DNA of 64,000 nt, taken from positions 119,266,001 to 119,330,000 of the forward strand of contig CM032233.1 in the NCBI GenBank assembly GCA_019009955.1, in the 5' to 3' direction. The position numbers and the translations under genes are program-made. The stretch's first letter is position 1, and every line of letters begins with the position of its first letter. Under the pieces are notes generated by a model. It saw only the letters and a program-made list of their open reading frames with translations, was not told the DNA's origin and searched no databases. This stretch comes from Riptortus pedestris (taxonomy: Eukaryota; Arthropoda; Insecta; Hemiptera; Alydidae). Positions 33,290-45,187 of the stretch are shown one piece after another.

Positions 33290-34790
33290 AAATTAAAATG
33301 GAACATACGATATTGACCAACTACAAAACAAACTGATTAGACTTAGTTCTTTCGTTAGTTTCAAAATTGAAATGGGGTCTCCCATGTTAAGCATTCCATA
33401 TAATGTATAAAGGAGCTATTTTACCCGCTTTGACATATGGACTAAACATCTGGCATCATGGACTGAACAGACAATACAATTTGAAAAAAACTACAGAGAT
33501 TACAAAGATTGATGGCCCTTAAAATAATAAAAGGTTTTAAAACAGTATCTTATGACGCAGCATCTGTACTAGGTAAATTAATATCCATTATAAGGACTGG
33601 CTCCATCCATTGCAAAGCAGTACGTAACTCAATTCTCTCTTTTGAAAACCTCAACAGCCAACTCGAACTATCTGCCTGAAGAAATAGAAAGAGATATCCA
33701 TTATAAGGACTGGCTCCATCCGTCGTTATATCCAAGTATTTGTTTAAATCCATACAATAATGCCGAAATAAGCATTTATACTGATGGCAGTAAGGATGAA
33801 ACCCGAGTCGGTTGTGCTTTTGTAGTTTTTAAAAGAGATGAACTAATAGAAATACAAAAAAAATAGAAAAACACTTCAACACAATAACATTTACACTGAT
33901 AGCCATAATTCTTTACAATCACTTCAAAATTATATTATTCATGACCCTTTGACAGAAAAAATCAGACAGTTACTTACAAGACTTAAACAAATTAATGAAC
34001 ACATACACTTTTGCTGGATCAAAGGGCATTCGGGAATTTTGGGAAACGATCTCGCTGATTTATCTGCAAAATCAGCGTCAAAAGATACCAAAATTCCAGA
34101 ATGCTACAACAAAATCACACTTAAAAACACAATTACTTACTGACACAATTAACACATGGCAACAGAAATGGAATACGACTATGAAAGGACAACATTTAAA
34201 GATATTTATTCCAGACATTAAAGAGTACTTAGGACAAAAATTAATATCAACAGACTTTTACTTGACACAATTATTAACTGGACACGGAACAACAAATTCT
34301 TATTTTAATCGTTTTGGCCTAACAGATCAACCAAACTGTTACTGCGACTTAACTACTGAACAGACATACAGACACTTGCTCTATGACTGCAGACTACTAA
34401 CGGACCAAAGAGAAGACTTTAAATCCCAATTAAAATGCCGACAAGAAAATTGGCCTGTTGAGGAAAAACTATTATTTTATAAACATAATAAACCATTAAA
34501 ACAGTTTGCTGAAGAAATGTATGACTTCTTGAATTATTTGAAACTGAAATACAGATAAATTAATTAACTATTCACCATTGAATCCAAAATTTGTTTTAGT
34601 TTTCGTTTCTTTTTTCTTTTCTTTTTCTTTGTTGTAAATAATTTTATTGTACAAATATTTTATGTTATTATAGTTAAAAAAAAAATGTTATGTATCAAGC
34701 ACACGTTATGTACTAATTATTGTACGGGACGTGTGGCTAATAAACTCCCTTCCTGTAGGGTTACTTCAGGAAGGAAATAAATAAATAAAA

Positions 34791-34793
<3 letters not shown>
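33290..34793 (+). mobile_element. 5'-truncated LINE with RNase H and (AATA)n tail
   Basis: Late reverse-transcriptase region, RNase H, CCHC tail, 3' UTR with a perfect 8-bp stem-loop (CCTTCCTG at 34748, CAGGAAGG ending 34774) and an AATAAATAAATAAA tail, followed by (TA)n at 34796-34840. A 40-bp internal duplication around 33580-33610 and 33695-33722 (TATCCATTATAAGGACTGGC) is visible. Confidence 0.9.
33642..34558 (+). pseudogene. LINE ORF2 relic: RNase H and C-terminal CCHC
   Basis: Three overlapping frames make one protein broken by frameshifts. 33642-33866 carries the RNase H first strand with IYTDGSK. The next frame, open from about 33886 to 34143, carries YTDSHNSLQSL and HIHFCWIKGHSGILGNDLAD, including the later catalytic aspartates. 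The frame at 33995-34558 is read after about 34110 and carries a linker, TGHGTTNSYFNRFGL, and the CYCD...HLLYDC cysteine-histidine motif, ending at TAA 34556-34558. The expected glutamate of the RNase H site falls in the frameshift near 33870. RNase H would remove template RNA in target-primed reverse transcription. Upstream, 33300-33560 still reads like post-palm reverse transcriptase (GAILPALTYGLNIWHHG) but is out of phase. It is a dead copy related to the fragments at 28717 and 63700. Confidence 0.9.
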
Positions 34794-34840
<47 letters not shown>

Positions 34841-34845
<5 letters not shown>

Positions 34846-35029
34846 TAAAGAGGAAATCATCATTGGCTAATAGAATCGCTTGATATTAGAATAAATTCTG
34901 GAAACTACAGTTACTGATTTTCTTAATATGCAAAAGAAGTAAAAAGAGGAGAAGGCCAACAATTTATGTAGTTGGATCCCATAAGTTTCTTTATCTGCAG
35001 TTTGTAATGAAAACCAAATAGTAAAAAAA
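34841..35029. other. Spacer
   Basis: Short AT-rich gap, nothing recognised. Confidence 0.35.
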
Positions 35030-35165
35030 TATATTATTATTATTATTTATTAACGTCCACTTTTTGCAACTGAGGCTAATTGGGACGGGTTATCTACAGG
35101 TTACCACCCTTTTCTAGCCAGGGTGGGATTTTAGGACATTATTTAATGAATTTCGTAGAAACAGA
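35030..35165 (-). mobile_element. LINE 3' end with (TTA)n tail, minus strand
   Basis: An ATTATTATTATTTATTAACG tail followed by the complement of GTTGCAAAAAGTGGACGTTA and of CCACCCTGGCTAGAAAAGGG. Same family as 12000, 12985, 13337, 36764 and 37430. Confidence 0.65.
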
Positions 35166-35808
35166 TCTAAAATTATTTTAGTTTTGCATAGGACATCCTT
35201 AAGGGATTTTTGATTTTTAGCTGGCATGCCATGAATATGTAACTATTTGGAATAACTTAAGAACTCCCTCTAAGCTCAGCTCTTCTAGCCGTTTTACATC
35301 CGCCGTAATATTCGTATTTATAACTACCCCTCCCCCCCTATGTGTTATAATCTTGCTGATAATTTCTTCATGGTATATCCGTCTTGATGTACTAAATCTT
35401 TTAGCAGATACACTAAGTAAACCCTCTTTAAATGTCCTTATATTCAATCTTTTGATGGTATTCAAAAAGTTCTCTATCGATGTATTCTGAAGCGCGATGT
35501 TTCGTGTTACCAGGAGTGGTTCCTTACTCTAAGTTAGGTATGGGGGACTACCTTTGACATGTTGCGGGCCAAACTTTAGTGGTCAAATACGTTCACGGGC
35601 CGCTTTTAAAATTAGTGCATTTTAAGGTAGTGTTCATAATTTGTACGTTAGATATCAGACATGAAATTATAAATCCAATGTAGTTATAATACAATTTATT
35701 AAAATAACAAATGAAATGAAAAAAATAGGTACACATTATAATTAAATCGTAAAATTTGGAATTATTAGAAACAATGCAGTTAAATAGCGACACCGAAAAT
35801 GAGCTTGA

Positions 35809-36328
35809 TAAATAAATGAACTTGATTTATAAAAACTGGCTACAAATGTGGAACAACAAACTAAAAACTATTAAAACCTCCATCCGTCCATGGAAACATT
35901 CGACAAGAGACAACAGAAGAGGTGAAGTCGCCGAATGAAGCACCGAATAGGGCACACAAGATTTACTCATAGTTATCTTATGACAAAAGAACAACCCCCG
36001 ACTTGTGGGAAGTGTAACATACACTTGACTATCTACCACATATTAATGGAATGCCATATGTATTCAGATATTCGAAACGAATCCAATATTTCCAATGATA
36101 TAGAAGTGGCCCTTGGAGATGACCCCAAAGAGCTAGATAAATTGTTTAATTTTCTGAAAATTACGAATTTTTACAAAGAGATTTGAATTACAAGTTTTCT
36201 GTATCCTCATTTATTTTGTTAAAATGGCGATATGGATGAGGATGCCAAAACTTGAATTATAGATACTAAATGGTGATGATAATCGGGTAGTTTTTCACCC
36301 TAAAACATTATGAAACAAACAAACAAAC
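35809..36328 (+). mobile_element. 5'-truncated LINE with (AAAC)n tail and TSD
   Basis: Bounded by the direct repeat AATGAGCTTGA (35798-35808 and 36329-36339) and ending in ACAAACAAACAA. It encodes the C-terminal relic annotated below, and its tail and zinc motif differ from the 28717/33290 family, so it is a second LINE lineage. Confidence 0.9.
35826..36186 (+). pseudogene. C-terminal end of LINE ORF2 (I/jockey-like)
   Basis: The upstream frame reads WLQMWNNKLKTIKTSIRPW and is interrupted by a stop and frameshift just before MKHRIGHTRFTHSYLMTKEQ (frame 35935-36186). RIGHTRxTHxYLM leading to a Cys-x2-Cys...His-x4-Cys motif (CGKCNIHLTIYHILMEC) is the conserved tail of many insect I/jockey-type non-LTR retrotransposons. 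It ends at TGA 36184-36186. The reverse transcriptase is missing because of 5' truncation. The tail is thought to help bind RNA or target DNA. The copy is inactive. Confidence 0.85.
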
Positions 36329-36763
36329 AATGAGCTTGAATTTGGGAAACTAATCCATCGATGTTTGGATTAATTCCACTGATGCGAAGAAGAAAAGAAT
36401 TTTCCAAATTATCGTCAGTCAGCCTTGTACGATGTTTTGATTATGAACTTTCATCAATGAAATGAACTAGTCGCATTTATAAGTACTGCCAAACGCACAA
36501 ATCCCTCCTCATTTGGAGTAAGTAGTGTAATATTTTTGTTTAATTGGGTTTTTCAAAATTTTTGCGGACCGGTGGTTGCCCACATATGCTCCAAGTATTT
36601 TATGACGAGCTAAAATTTCATGAATTACTAATATAGGACTATAACTGAGAGAGAATTAGAGAATGGGCTATAATTGAGAAAGAATTAGATAATGGATAGT
36701 GATATATCGTAATCCACGTGTTAGTCAAGCACCGCCATTCTTCATAGAATTAAAATTAAATTA

Positions 36764-36795
36764 AATTATTTATTAACGTCCACTTTTTGCAACTA
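36764..36795 (-). mobile_element. LINE 3' tail remnant, minus strand
   Basis: TATTTATTAACGTCCACTTTTTGCAAC only; the body of the family is absent. Confidence 0.55.
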
Positions 36796-37429
36796 AGTGT
36801 ATAGAAAGAGATAAACAGCAATTCTATGACTGTAAAATAATGAATGAACATATCTAATGAATACAGGAAGCACGATAAACCAAAACTCCTTCACTGGGGT
36901 CCTTCATGGGGGGAATACATTTACAACTCATAACATTCTGCCTCATGGACGTTATACCTTCTAACGTTAAGGGAGACGGATTCACACAACGCCAGAGAGA
37001 AGGCACGTGCGATACAACCAAATAGCTAGTATAGGGACGCACGCACTCTGAACAACGGCACAAATACCGGATCAAACCTTTCATGCAACATCTCTTGATG
37101 GAACCTTACTCGGGAATGGATTAGCCGCGAGGTACAGAGAGTCTTTCACGGGTTACTAAATCATATATAAATTCCACCAATTTTAAACCATAGACGCTTA
37201 AATCCGTTTAAATCCAAATCATACGACTCGACACTAGATGCATCATTTATAGTACAATAGTTAACTTACGTAATTATTCACAAATAAAAATATTTTAACT
37301 ATCAACAGATAACAACCATTGGACATTGTATTTTTTATTTTATTTTTTGTACAAGTATAAGCATTGTAATACAATTTATATAAGTTTCTATTATTAAGCA
37401 TTTCAGACTAAGTTTCATAACACTGGGGC
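36796..37429. other. Low-copy spacer, GC-richer in part
   Basis: 36860-37140 is clearly less AT-rich and open for 76 codons on the minus strand, without any domain I recognise. Flanking sequence is AT-rich. Confidence 0.3.
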
Positions 37430-37580
37430 GCTCAGAGCCTTCCCTTTATTTAGAGACGAACTCATTAAATAAAATCCTTAGTCCCATCCAGGCTAGAAAA
37501 GGGCGGTAACCTGTAGATAACCTGTCCCAATTAGCCAAAGTAGCAAAAAATAGACTTAATAAATAATAATAGTATTATTA
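37430..37580 (+). mobile_element. LINE 3' end with AATAATAAT tail
   Basis: Contains CTTAGTCCCATCCAGGCTAG, GGTAACCTGTAGATAACC, TGTCCCAATTAGCC and a tail AATAAATAATAATAG. The most complete copy of this 3' end here. Confidence 0.65.
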
Positions 37581-37786
37581 CTTAAGAAACTTGAATATTT
37601 GAATACGGTTAAGCCTAAATGATAGTCTTTGATGGAAAATAGAAATAAACTCCTTTAGAAGAGGGGTTGCGAAAACCAGAAATAAATCGGCACTTGAGAT
37701 GGAGGGTACGTCGTCCTAACATTTCGTAAAGGTACCCAAATTATATACTTGAATATTTACACATAGTACAAAATACAAAATTCTGT

Positions 37787-37862
37787 CACTCAGGGACTAC
37801 GTAAACCAAGCAGATTTCCCACGCGAAGTTTTACAATAAATAAATCTACATACCAAAAGCAT
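37787..37862 (-). mobile_element. TACE hairpin end, partial
   Basis: TCTGTCACTCAGGGACTACG with a worn hairpin, then AAGCAGATTTCCCACGCG and the first bases of the long module. It ends at ATACCAAAAG, where an inverted partial copy begins. Confidence 0.7.
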
Positions 37863-37865
37863 GTA

Positions 37866-38100
37866 AGTAAGACAAATATTTCTATCTGTCTAGATGTTGG
37901 TAGACCTGTTTGTTTACAATTAAGACCCTTTCCGTTGGGAGGTTAATAAAATTTACTAAACGATTTCTAATTACCGTTGGTATTTATTCAAATAATATTC
38001 ATGGTGGTGTTAAGTGTTACCATTATGTAGATTTATCTATTGTAAAACTTCACAAGGGAAGTTCGCTTAGTTTACGCAGCCCCTGCGTGATCGAGTCTTT
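37866..38100 (+). mobile_element. TACE M2 end plus hairpin end
   Basis: Reads TTTGTTTACAATTAAGACCC through GTGTTACCATTATGTAG to CAGCCCCTGCGTGATCGAG. With the preceding fragment it forms a second inverted pair of hairpin ends, like 5747-6360. Confidence 0.75.
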
Positions 38101-38139
38101 CTCTAGGCTCGCACCCACACATATACATAAATAAATAAA

Positions 38140-38142
<3 letters not shown>

Positions 38143-38194
<52 letters not shown>

Positions 38195-40000
38195 TTAACC
38201 TCTGTCTGTACATTGATTTTTTCTCGAAATTTCACGATAACTTTTCGTTTCACATGTCATAGACACCATAACTGCATTTTGTTTCTTTGGTGTGTGTTTG
38301 TTTGTTTGTTACCTTTTCACGCATAAACGGCTGAACCGAATTTTATGAAACTTGGTATGTATATTACTACTAACCCAACTTAGACTTTAGACTATATTAA
38401 TATTCTCTGAGATGAACAGGAGTGGGGGTTATAGGGGAGACCTGAAATTAAAAATAGCGATATTTCATTTCTTATTGGTTTTTTGGCAAATATGCATATA
38501 ACAAAAGTTGTTTATATTGTTATTTAGAGTAACTTTTGTTATATACACTTTTTTCGTATACCGAATTATAAACGAGATATAAGCTAAAACCTATAGCTGA
38601 AGTGAACAATTTTATTTGGGACAAAAGACCCTACCGAAATAAATAAAACTCGGTATGCGTATTAGCACTAACGCCTTCCTTATAATAAGCCATACAAACA
38701 TTTCTAGGGAAGGGCAGGAATGGGGGTTATAAGGTAGGCCTGAAATTAAAAATAGCGATATTTCTTTTTCTACTGTTTTTTCTGCAAATATGCACATGAC
38801 AAAAGTTGTTAATTTTGTTATTTAAAGTAACTTTGGTTATATTCACTTTTGCTGCATAACAAAGTATAAACGAGATATACGTTAAAAACTAAAGCGGTTT
38901 GTTGAGCTCAAAAGATTGAACCGAATTTAACAAAACTTGGTATGCGAATAGCACTAATTCTTCCATAATTATAAGCTATATTAAAATGTTTAGGTTCAAA
39001 CGGGAGTGGGGGTTATAAGACAGGCCTGAGATAAAAATTCGCAATTTTCATTTTCTATTTGTTTTTCGGCAAACGTCCTCATAGCAAAAGTTGTTTACTT
39101 TTGTTATTTAAAGTAACTTTTGTTGTATTCACTTTTGCCGTAAATGTAGTTAACACGGCATATACGCTAAAACCATAGCGGGAGTCATTAATTTTATTAG
39201 TGCTTATTTAAGTGTTTTTAATAAATGCATATTGTGACAAAAGATGTTATGTTTTAGTCTTATATGATAAGTTGTAAGTACGATTCGGATTAGTGAGCTT
39301 ATAAATCTCCGTCGCCTCCTCATTTATTTATTTATTTATTTCTAGTAGAAATATAAACTATAAGAGCATTTCTGGTATTTAATATATACTCGATATGAAT
39401 GTTTAAAGTATTACTTAGGTTGCAGGGGGGCTCTCTTCCCCTCATCTAGCTTTTTGAACATAAATGAAATTATGTTTAGGGATCTATTATTTAGTTCCAT
39501 CAGATAGATAAATTATTAAAATAATATTCTGAATCAAAATTCTAAGGAAAACAATGATGATAAAGCTCCTGAGAGAGTGTAAATTGACGGGAGTTAATTG
39601 AGTTTACTTATTTTCTGTGGAATGATTTCCACTGAGGCTTACTAATACGAATATAATCTTATGTATAAAACTATGCTAAAACTATATGTGCTTGGATTGA
39701 TTTTTGGCAGGAAATATGTTCATTATAGATGATATTTAATTGTAATAAATGCTACCCATGATTATGGTTTGAATTATTCATAACCGTGAGTCAAAAAGTC
39801 GTGAGGGATAGATTAGGAACCCATTTTCATATATTCTTCAAAACTAAAATTTCTATTCTATTAACCCTGAAAGTTACACTTTAGGATTGGCTGTTTTGAA
39901 AAAACAATACATCGTGGAGACACATTGAAGTCTTGCTATAAAAATACCATCATTAGTCAGTCAGCAATGATTTCCCGGGCATCGCCGGGTACCTTAGCTA

Positions 40001-40001
<1 letters not shown>
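38143..40001 (+). mobile_element. Helitron B, non-autonomous, long form
   Basis: It begins within (TA)n before TTTTAACCTCTGTCTGTAC. It has a (GTTT)n patch, three internal units of about 290 bp, and a unique 3' part from about 39200. The end is hairpin CCCGGGCATCGCCGGG, TACCTTAG, CTAG, then T. The 3' 750 bp is shared with Helitron D. No Rep or helicase frame. Confidence 0.9.
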
Positions 40002-40062
<61 letters not shown>

Positions 40063-40205
40063 ATAATATAATATACTTTTGAAAGGACCTCATTTTCGTC
40101 ATCTCCTACTAGGTAGGATTGATGGGCATTTGAAGAAATATTTCAAAAATCGCATCATGCGTACATCCTCAGTAGCTGATTTCCCTGAAGGGAAATCTGC
40201 TAAAA
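40002..40205 (-). mobile_element. TACE TA tract and palindrome end beside Helitron B
   Basis: (TA)n at 40002-40056, then TTTTGAAAGGACCTCATTTT through GATTTCCCTGAAGGGAAATC to TCTGCTAAAA. Its core is not found left of Helitron B, where only a TA tract after AAATAAATAAATAACT remains. Confidence 0.8.
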
Positions 40206-41067
40206 ATTCAGCATGTTTTTCTGGATGTTCCTATATTTAATTTTAACATTTGATAATCGATATTTAAAAATGAAGTTGACTATTTTTGTTTTCAATTGCT
40301 AATAAAATAGACTCAAATAGTCTGAGCAACTCAATACTTTGCTGCTTTTCTTTTTCTTTTTTTACTATGCTTTTCGTTATTTCATTATAGTCTGAACCTC
40401 ATTGATGTCTTATACTTTTTCCTTAACCATATATTATCTTTCTCAGTAATTATTACAGAACGTTTGTAGAAACCCTTTTAAATTGTGAGATTTAATTAAA
40501 AATTAATTATATATATTGAAAAATAACCAATAAAATATTATTGAACATAAATAAATGTACCATATCATGCAATCGTAATTAAATTACGTAACTCTTTTAA
40601 TTGTAAATAACCCATTTTAAATTACAATAACTTTAATATATAAATTTTATTATAGTAGTACAATTGTTTTTTTAAATAATATTAGTATTCTAATAATTTT
40701 CATATTAAATGAAAAAATGATTAAAATGTTTACAAATAAATTGATTTAAAATACCCAGTGCAAATAAATTCTTGGGGTCGGTTGAAATATCATTCGTCGA
40801 AGGAAATCAGTTGAAGTTGGAATACTGATGAGCTGATATCAATTAATGAAATGCAACGGATTTAAAGAATTGCACAACTGGCGTATTTTTATCAAACTCC
40901 ATTTGTATAATTAATAATAAACTGACTGTAAACCTTTAGTTTCTTCTTCCATTTTCCTTTTTGCCTTATCAGTTCACACATTGAACGGACAAATTAGGTC
41001 AGAGCCGCCTTCTCATTTGTTTTTAGTCCGACTTGTAGCTGGCTTAGAACATTGTGCTCTGTCTTAG
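40206..41067. other. Very AT-rich spacer
   Basis: No repeats or frames I can support. Confidence 0.35.
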
Positions 41068-41635
41068 CATATTCAGGGAAATCAGCTATTCAGGTAGTAT
41101 TCCTGGCGCGGTTTTCGAAAAATGTCTTTAAATGCCTATCGATCCTACCCGGGAGATGACGATAATGAGGTCTACTCAAAACTATATATATGCATATATT
41201 TGTCTGCTAATGCTCTCACGGTCCCAATGTTTGTTTGCCGTTACCAAGCTCGGTATATAAACGTTTAATTTAAAATCAGAAATCAAGTTCGTTAACAGCT
41301 AGTGAGAGGAGGGCGGCTTAAAAGGGGAATTTCAAAATATCTCCCTTATTATTCACCAGATAGAAAACTTTTATAGAACCAATCTTAAAGCCAATTTAAT
41401 GTTCTATAAATGTGGTTCCATACTATATTTCAATATCTTGAATATTAACAGAGACTTTTGCATTTTTTTTAATTTTCAGCCTTCGATAAATGCCCACTTT
41501 TAGTCATCACATTTTAACAATAACTGATTATACTATGAACCGTCTTATTTCAAGATTATATTCCCTACATTGCTTTCAACAAATGATTACTAGGCTTGAG
41601 CTATATGCAAATACAATTTATATTGAAGCCATCAA
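41068..41635 (+). mobile_element. TACE copy, hairpin end missing
   Basis: Worn palindrome end from ATTCAGGGAAATCAGC, a short TATATATATGCATATA core, conserved core, then an M1-like module (AGCCTTCGATAAATGCCC) that fades by about 41620. Confidence 0.7.
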
Positions 41636-41697
41636 TTAAGCTAAAATTCCTTCAAATATCCACCAATCCTATTTAGTAAATGACGAAAATGATGTCC

Positions 41698-43235
41698 ACA
41701 CCCTAAAATTGATTGATTACACAAGTTTTTAATTGAAATAAAAAAATATTATGTTCATATTTCTAATGAGACAAATACATTGGAGGAGAAAAACAACAAT
41801 TTCATTTGAATTCCAGCACTTCTTCTTATCTTTAATCCTTTTGTTTAGAAACAGCACTAATTCCATAGTCATTCTTATCGACTTAGGGATACAAAAAAAA
41901 ATTACTAGGGCTCAGTATTCGTGTTAATTTCATCAAGTACGCATTATTTTAGAATTCATAAGTAATTATGGCACGGTTAGATAGAGATGACACAATTAGG
42001 GCAGTGACGATGCACCAAGAAGGCCGTAGCACACGTTACATTGCTAATCGACTTGGGGTCCACTTTTCAACTGTCGCACGGGTCTTGAAACGATTCAGAG
42101 AGACAGGATGATACGCAAGAAGACCTGGATCGGGCCGACCACGGGTCACATCAGCGGATGACGACCGTTTTATCCGGCTCCCGACTCTCAGAAATTGGCT
42201 AATAACAGGAAACGACTTAAGAAACTTGGTCGCTGGTGTCCGAAACTTACATGTTTCGGTATCAACAGTTACGAGACGAGTGAGGAATAGTGGACTGAGG
42301 GCACGAAGGCCCATGGTTGGACCACTTCTCTCCAGAGAGCACCGAAGAGCCCGCCTTAGGTTTGCCCAGGAGCACCGAGATTGGACTGTCGATGACTGGA
42401 GACGAGTCCTGTTCACCGATGAGACCAGAATGGCGCTAAACTCTCCTGACGGACGCAGAAGAGTGTGGAGGAAGTCAGGTGAGCGATACAGCCAATGTTG
42501 TAAGTCGGAAGGGAGCCTTATGAGCTCGCGGAGGCTCCGTGATGTTCTGGGGTGGCATCTCATGGGAAGCTCGCACGGAGTTAGTTTCGATTCGTGGTGG
42601 CCCTTTGACTGCACAAAAATACGTGGCAGACATTGTGGAGGACCATGTCATGCCTTACATGCCATTTATTGGTGAAAATGCATTTCTTATGCATGATAAT
42701 GCAAGGCCACATGTTGCCCTTATTTTTAGGGACTACCTAAACGAAATCAATATCGATACATTGCCGTGGCCAGCGAGGAGCCCTGACCTAAATAGCATAG
42801 AACATTTATGGGACAGACTAAAAAGAAGTGTTTGAGCAAGGGAACCAGCACCACCCAACCTCAGGGAGCTTGAGGCTGCCGTTTTGGAAGAGTGGGAAAG
42901 ATTACCTCAGGAGGCCGTCCAGGACTTGATCAGGAGCATGGCCACACCTATGGAGGCTGTCATTCGAGCAAGAGGCGGCAACACTGGTTATTAGTGTAAG
43001 AATAGTCAATTTAATTTTTAAAAAAGTTAAAATTTTGTTTTTTCATTTTTAGGATAATTTTTTATTTTTTTTTGTAATTAAAGGAATTAATTTTTTTTCC
43101 TGAAATACACTTTTTATTACTCCTATGTACTTTTATTATAAGAAACAATAAGTTATGATTCTCTGCTTCAGTAAAAACCCAGTGAAATTAATAAATTTTA
43201 GGGTGTTGCGTTTTTTTTTTTTTTGACGAGGAGTG
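41698..43235 (+). mobile_element. Tc1/mariner-type element, left end truncated
   Basis: The right end reads GGGTGTTGCG, T-run, GACGAGGAGTG, followed by TATATA. The left end keeps only the inner part of the inverted repeat (ACACCCTAAAATT at 41698); the outer 30 or so bases are replaced by TACE sequence. It contains one broken transposase gene. Confidence 0.9.
41968..42994 (+). pseudogene. Tc1-family DD34E transposase, broken
   Basis: The gene spans about 342 codons from ATG 41968 to TAG 42992-42994, the normal size for Tc1 transposases. The N-terminal helix-turn-helix (EGRSTRYIANRLGVHFSTVARVLKRF) is followed by the GRPR linker. The catalytic site shows FTDET (first Asp), HDNARPH (second Asp) and NSIEHLWD (Glu), with 34 residues between the second Asp and the Glu, hence DD34E. 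The enzyme would cut and paste the element at TA. Defects: TGA at 42109-42111 (codon 48), a net +1 frameshift between about 42490 and 42540 before VMFWGGIS, and TGA at about 42833 after LKRSV. The composition is GC-richer than the surroundings, consistent with a fairly recent arrival. It is inactive as it stands. Confidence 0.95.
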
Positions 43236-43310
43236 TATATATATTTGTCTGTTACCACTCTAGCGGTCGCACTCATTGCCTTATCGTCTTGTTGTCTCGA
43301 TATAAATTAG

Positions 43311-43724
43311 TTTTAGCAGATTACCCATAAGGAATATATCGTTTATACATTTATTCTTTATCTTGAACATTAACCGAGATATTTGCATTTTTCAGTTTTC
43401 AACCTTCAGCAAACCCCCGTTTCTACTCATGTCACATAAAAGATACTCTTTTATATAATAAACCACTTCATTCGAAGCTTAAATACCAAATATTCTTTTC
43501 AAAAGACCTTTATTGTTCGAGATACGTGGAAATATGTTCTGTTAACACCCCCCCTCCCCGACTTAAGTTCTTGGACTACTAAAATTTTAAGTGGGGGTTT
43601 AATTAACTGCGCACTACTACTCATCGGACTTTTATTTAGAAATAAAGAATATCTGGTGAGGTGTCATAACAGCAAGTGAGAAAGCTGCTTATTTTACACA
43701 GCCCCTGCGAGATGGACTTTTTTT
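43311..43724 (+). mobile_element. TACE internal-deletion copy, M2 type
   Basis: TTTTAGCAGATTACCCATAA joins directly to the distal core (GTTTATACATTTATTC), so the TA tract and half the core are missing. Then M2 with a second deletion, ending in CAGCCCCTGCGAGATGGAC. Nested in the copy at 41636-43310. Confidence 0.8.
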
Positions 43725-44368
43725 GTAAATATTAGCGGATTTTGCTTCCTAAATTAAAGTAAGTATTGCAATCGCGAAAAAGTATGGTTTTCAAATATCA
43801 AAAGAATTTTCCGGTTTTACCCTGCCTGAATACATCCTCAAGTATCTCAGATAACTCAAAAACTACTAGACTTAGAATGTTGAAATTCCATATTCAGGAA
43901 TGCAGTAAAGTCTAGTTCTGAACCTCTTCCTTTTTTTTAATTTATCGAAATAGACTAAGGGGAGGGGGCATTTACACGAAGCCGAAAATAAAAATATTCA
44001 AATTTCTATGTTTCTATTAGAGATACATAACAAATTTATTAGAACTTTTTTGTTTATTATAAAAAGATGTTTAAATAATAATCTATGACAATATTCGATC
44101 TGATGCATTGGAACGGAGATATTTCATTTCACTTTTAAATGAAAAAATGTTATATGAATAGCAAAGTGTTTTGTTTATTTGATTTAAAAAGTACAAGAAG
44201 GAGTAGAAGGAAGCCATGTGGTCTTAACTCCAGATGTTTATACTGGAGTGTAAAACCTGTAATGACAGATAGAAAAAACATTTATAATAACTCTCCAATA
44301 ATTTATACGAGAACAAAGGATATCTCGAAAAATTAATTTACTTCGATGAAAAAAAAATCGATTAATAA
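43725..44368. other. Spacer with a worn TACE core piece
   Basis: Around 44090-44125 GATCTGATGCATTGGAACGG and GAGATATTTCATTTC resemble the TACE core. Otherwise AT-rich and unrecognised. Confidence 0.35.
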
Positions 44369-44665
44369 TTTATAGAGATTCTCTTCAACGGCTTATAACA
44401 TTTCCTCTGTGGACGAGTGTGTCTAATGCGAAGAAAACTCCCTTCTAATCACATTATGAAGAGATAATGCAATATATCAATAATTCAGTTTCCTAAAAAT
44501 AATCTGATTTATCATTCTAGATATTTCATTTATTATCACTAATTACCAACCATACTTGTTATCCAATTTATATTGTTGACCGTCCATTATTTATCAAAGT
44601 TTTTTGAGACATTTTAAGCCAGGAAATAATTTCATCAATTGAGCCCCACACTCACATTTATATTA
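44369..44665. repeat. Unclassified repeat block, copy 2
   Basis: Same-orientation match to 13047-13335, differing by scattered substitutions. It ends near ACACTCACATTTATATTATC. Flanks are unrelated to those of copy 1. Confidence 0.8.
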
Positions 44666-45012
44666 TCCCCGACACTTTTCAAGCGTGAACATCCCTTCTC
44701 ATGGGTCATTTCTATACAAATTTTGAAAAACAAGTTTGTTAATTATATTATCTTGTATCATACTATTATTTTACTAATTAAAATGTCTGTTTCTACTTAC
44801 AACACGTCTTTTTGTTTAAAATAACTTCCTTATATTATAATGCATGATAATATATTATGTAATAAAGTCGTCTTCAATAATATAATTGGCTAAAAACATT
44901 TTAGCATGTCGTTATTATTAAAACCAATTGAGCTAGGCAACTATAGTAACCCAACCTACTTCAACTTAACCATACTGACCTAGGCAAATCTACAATCGAC
45001 AATTTCACTTTT
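44666..45012. other. AT-rich spacer, nothing recognised
   Basis: No supportable feature. Confidence 0.35.
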
Positions 45013-45118
45013 ATTTTAGCAGATTTCTCTTAAGGGGAATCAGATATTGATGTCATATTCATGAAGCGATTTTTGAAATATTTCCTCAAATATCCATCGA
45101 TCGAACACAGGTCCGTTC

Positions 45119-45187
<69 letters not shown>

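Larger units (their letters stand above)
35540..36587. mobile_element. Possible decayed hAT element holding a LINE
   Basis: The left edge TATGGGGGACTACC with GCGGGCC, and the right edge GCGGACCGGTGGTTGCCCACATA, look like worn hAT inverted ends (compare the intact MITE at 29163). No transposase or clear 8-bp duplication was seen. A LINE lies inside at 35809-36328. Confidence 0.35.
41636..43310 (+). mobile_element. TACE pieces flanking a Tc1 element
   Basis: Palindrome-end block CCTTCAAATATCCACCAATC to AAAATGATGTCC at 41650-41697, and the TA-side start of a core (TTGTCTGTTACCACTCTAGC) at 43245-43305, lie on either side of the Tc1 copy. The Tc1 element therefore inserted in the (TA)n core. Confidence 0.75.

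Noticed and set aside
36854..37084. Possible small cysteine-containing gene on the minus strand
   Set aside because: No recognisable domain, no splice or promoter evidence; kept only as an unassigned low-copy interval.
42036..42614. 192-codon minus-strand frame
   Set aside because: It is the antisense shadow of the Tc1 transposase gene.
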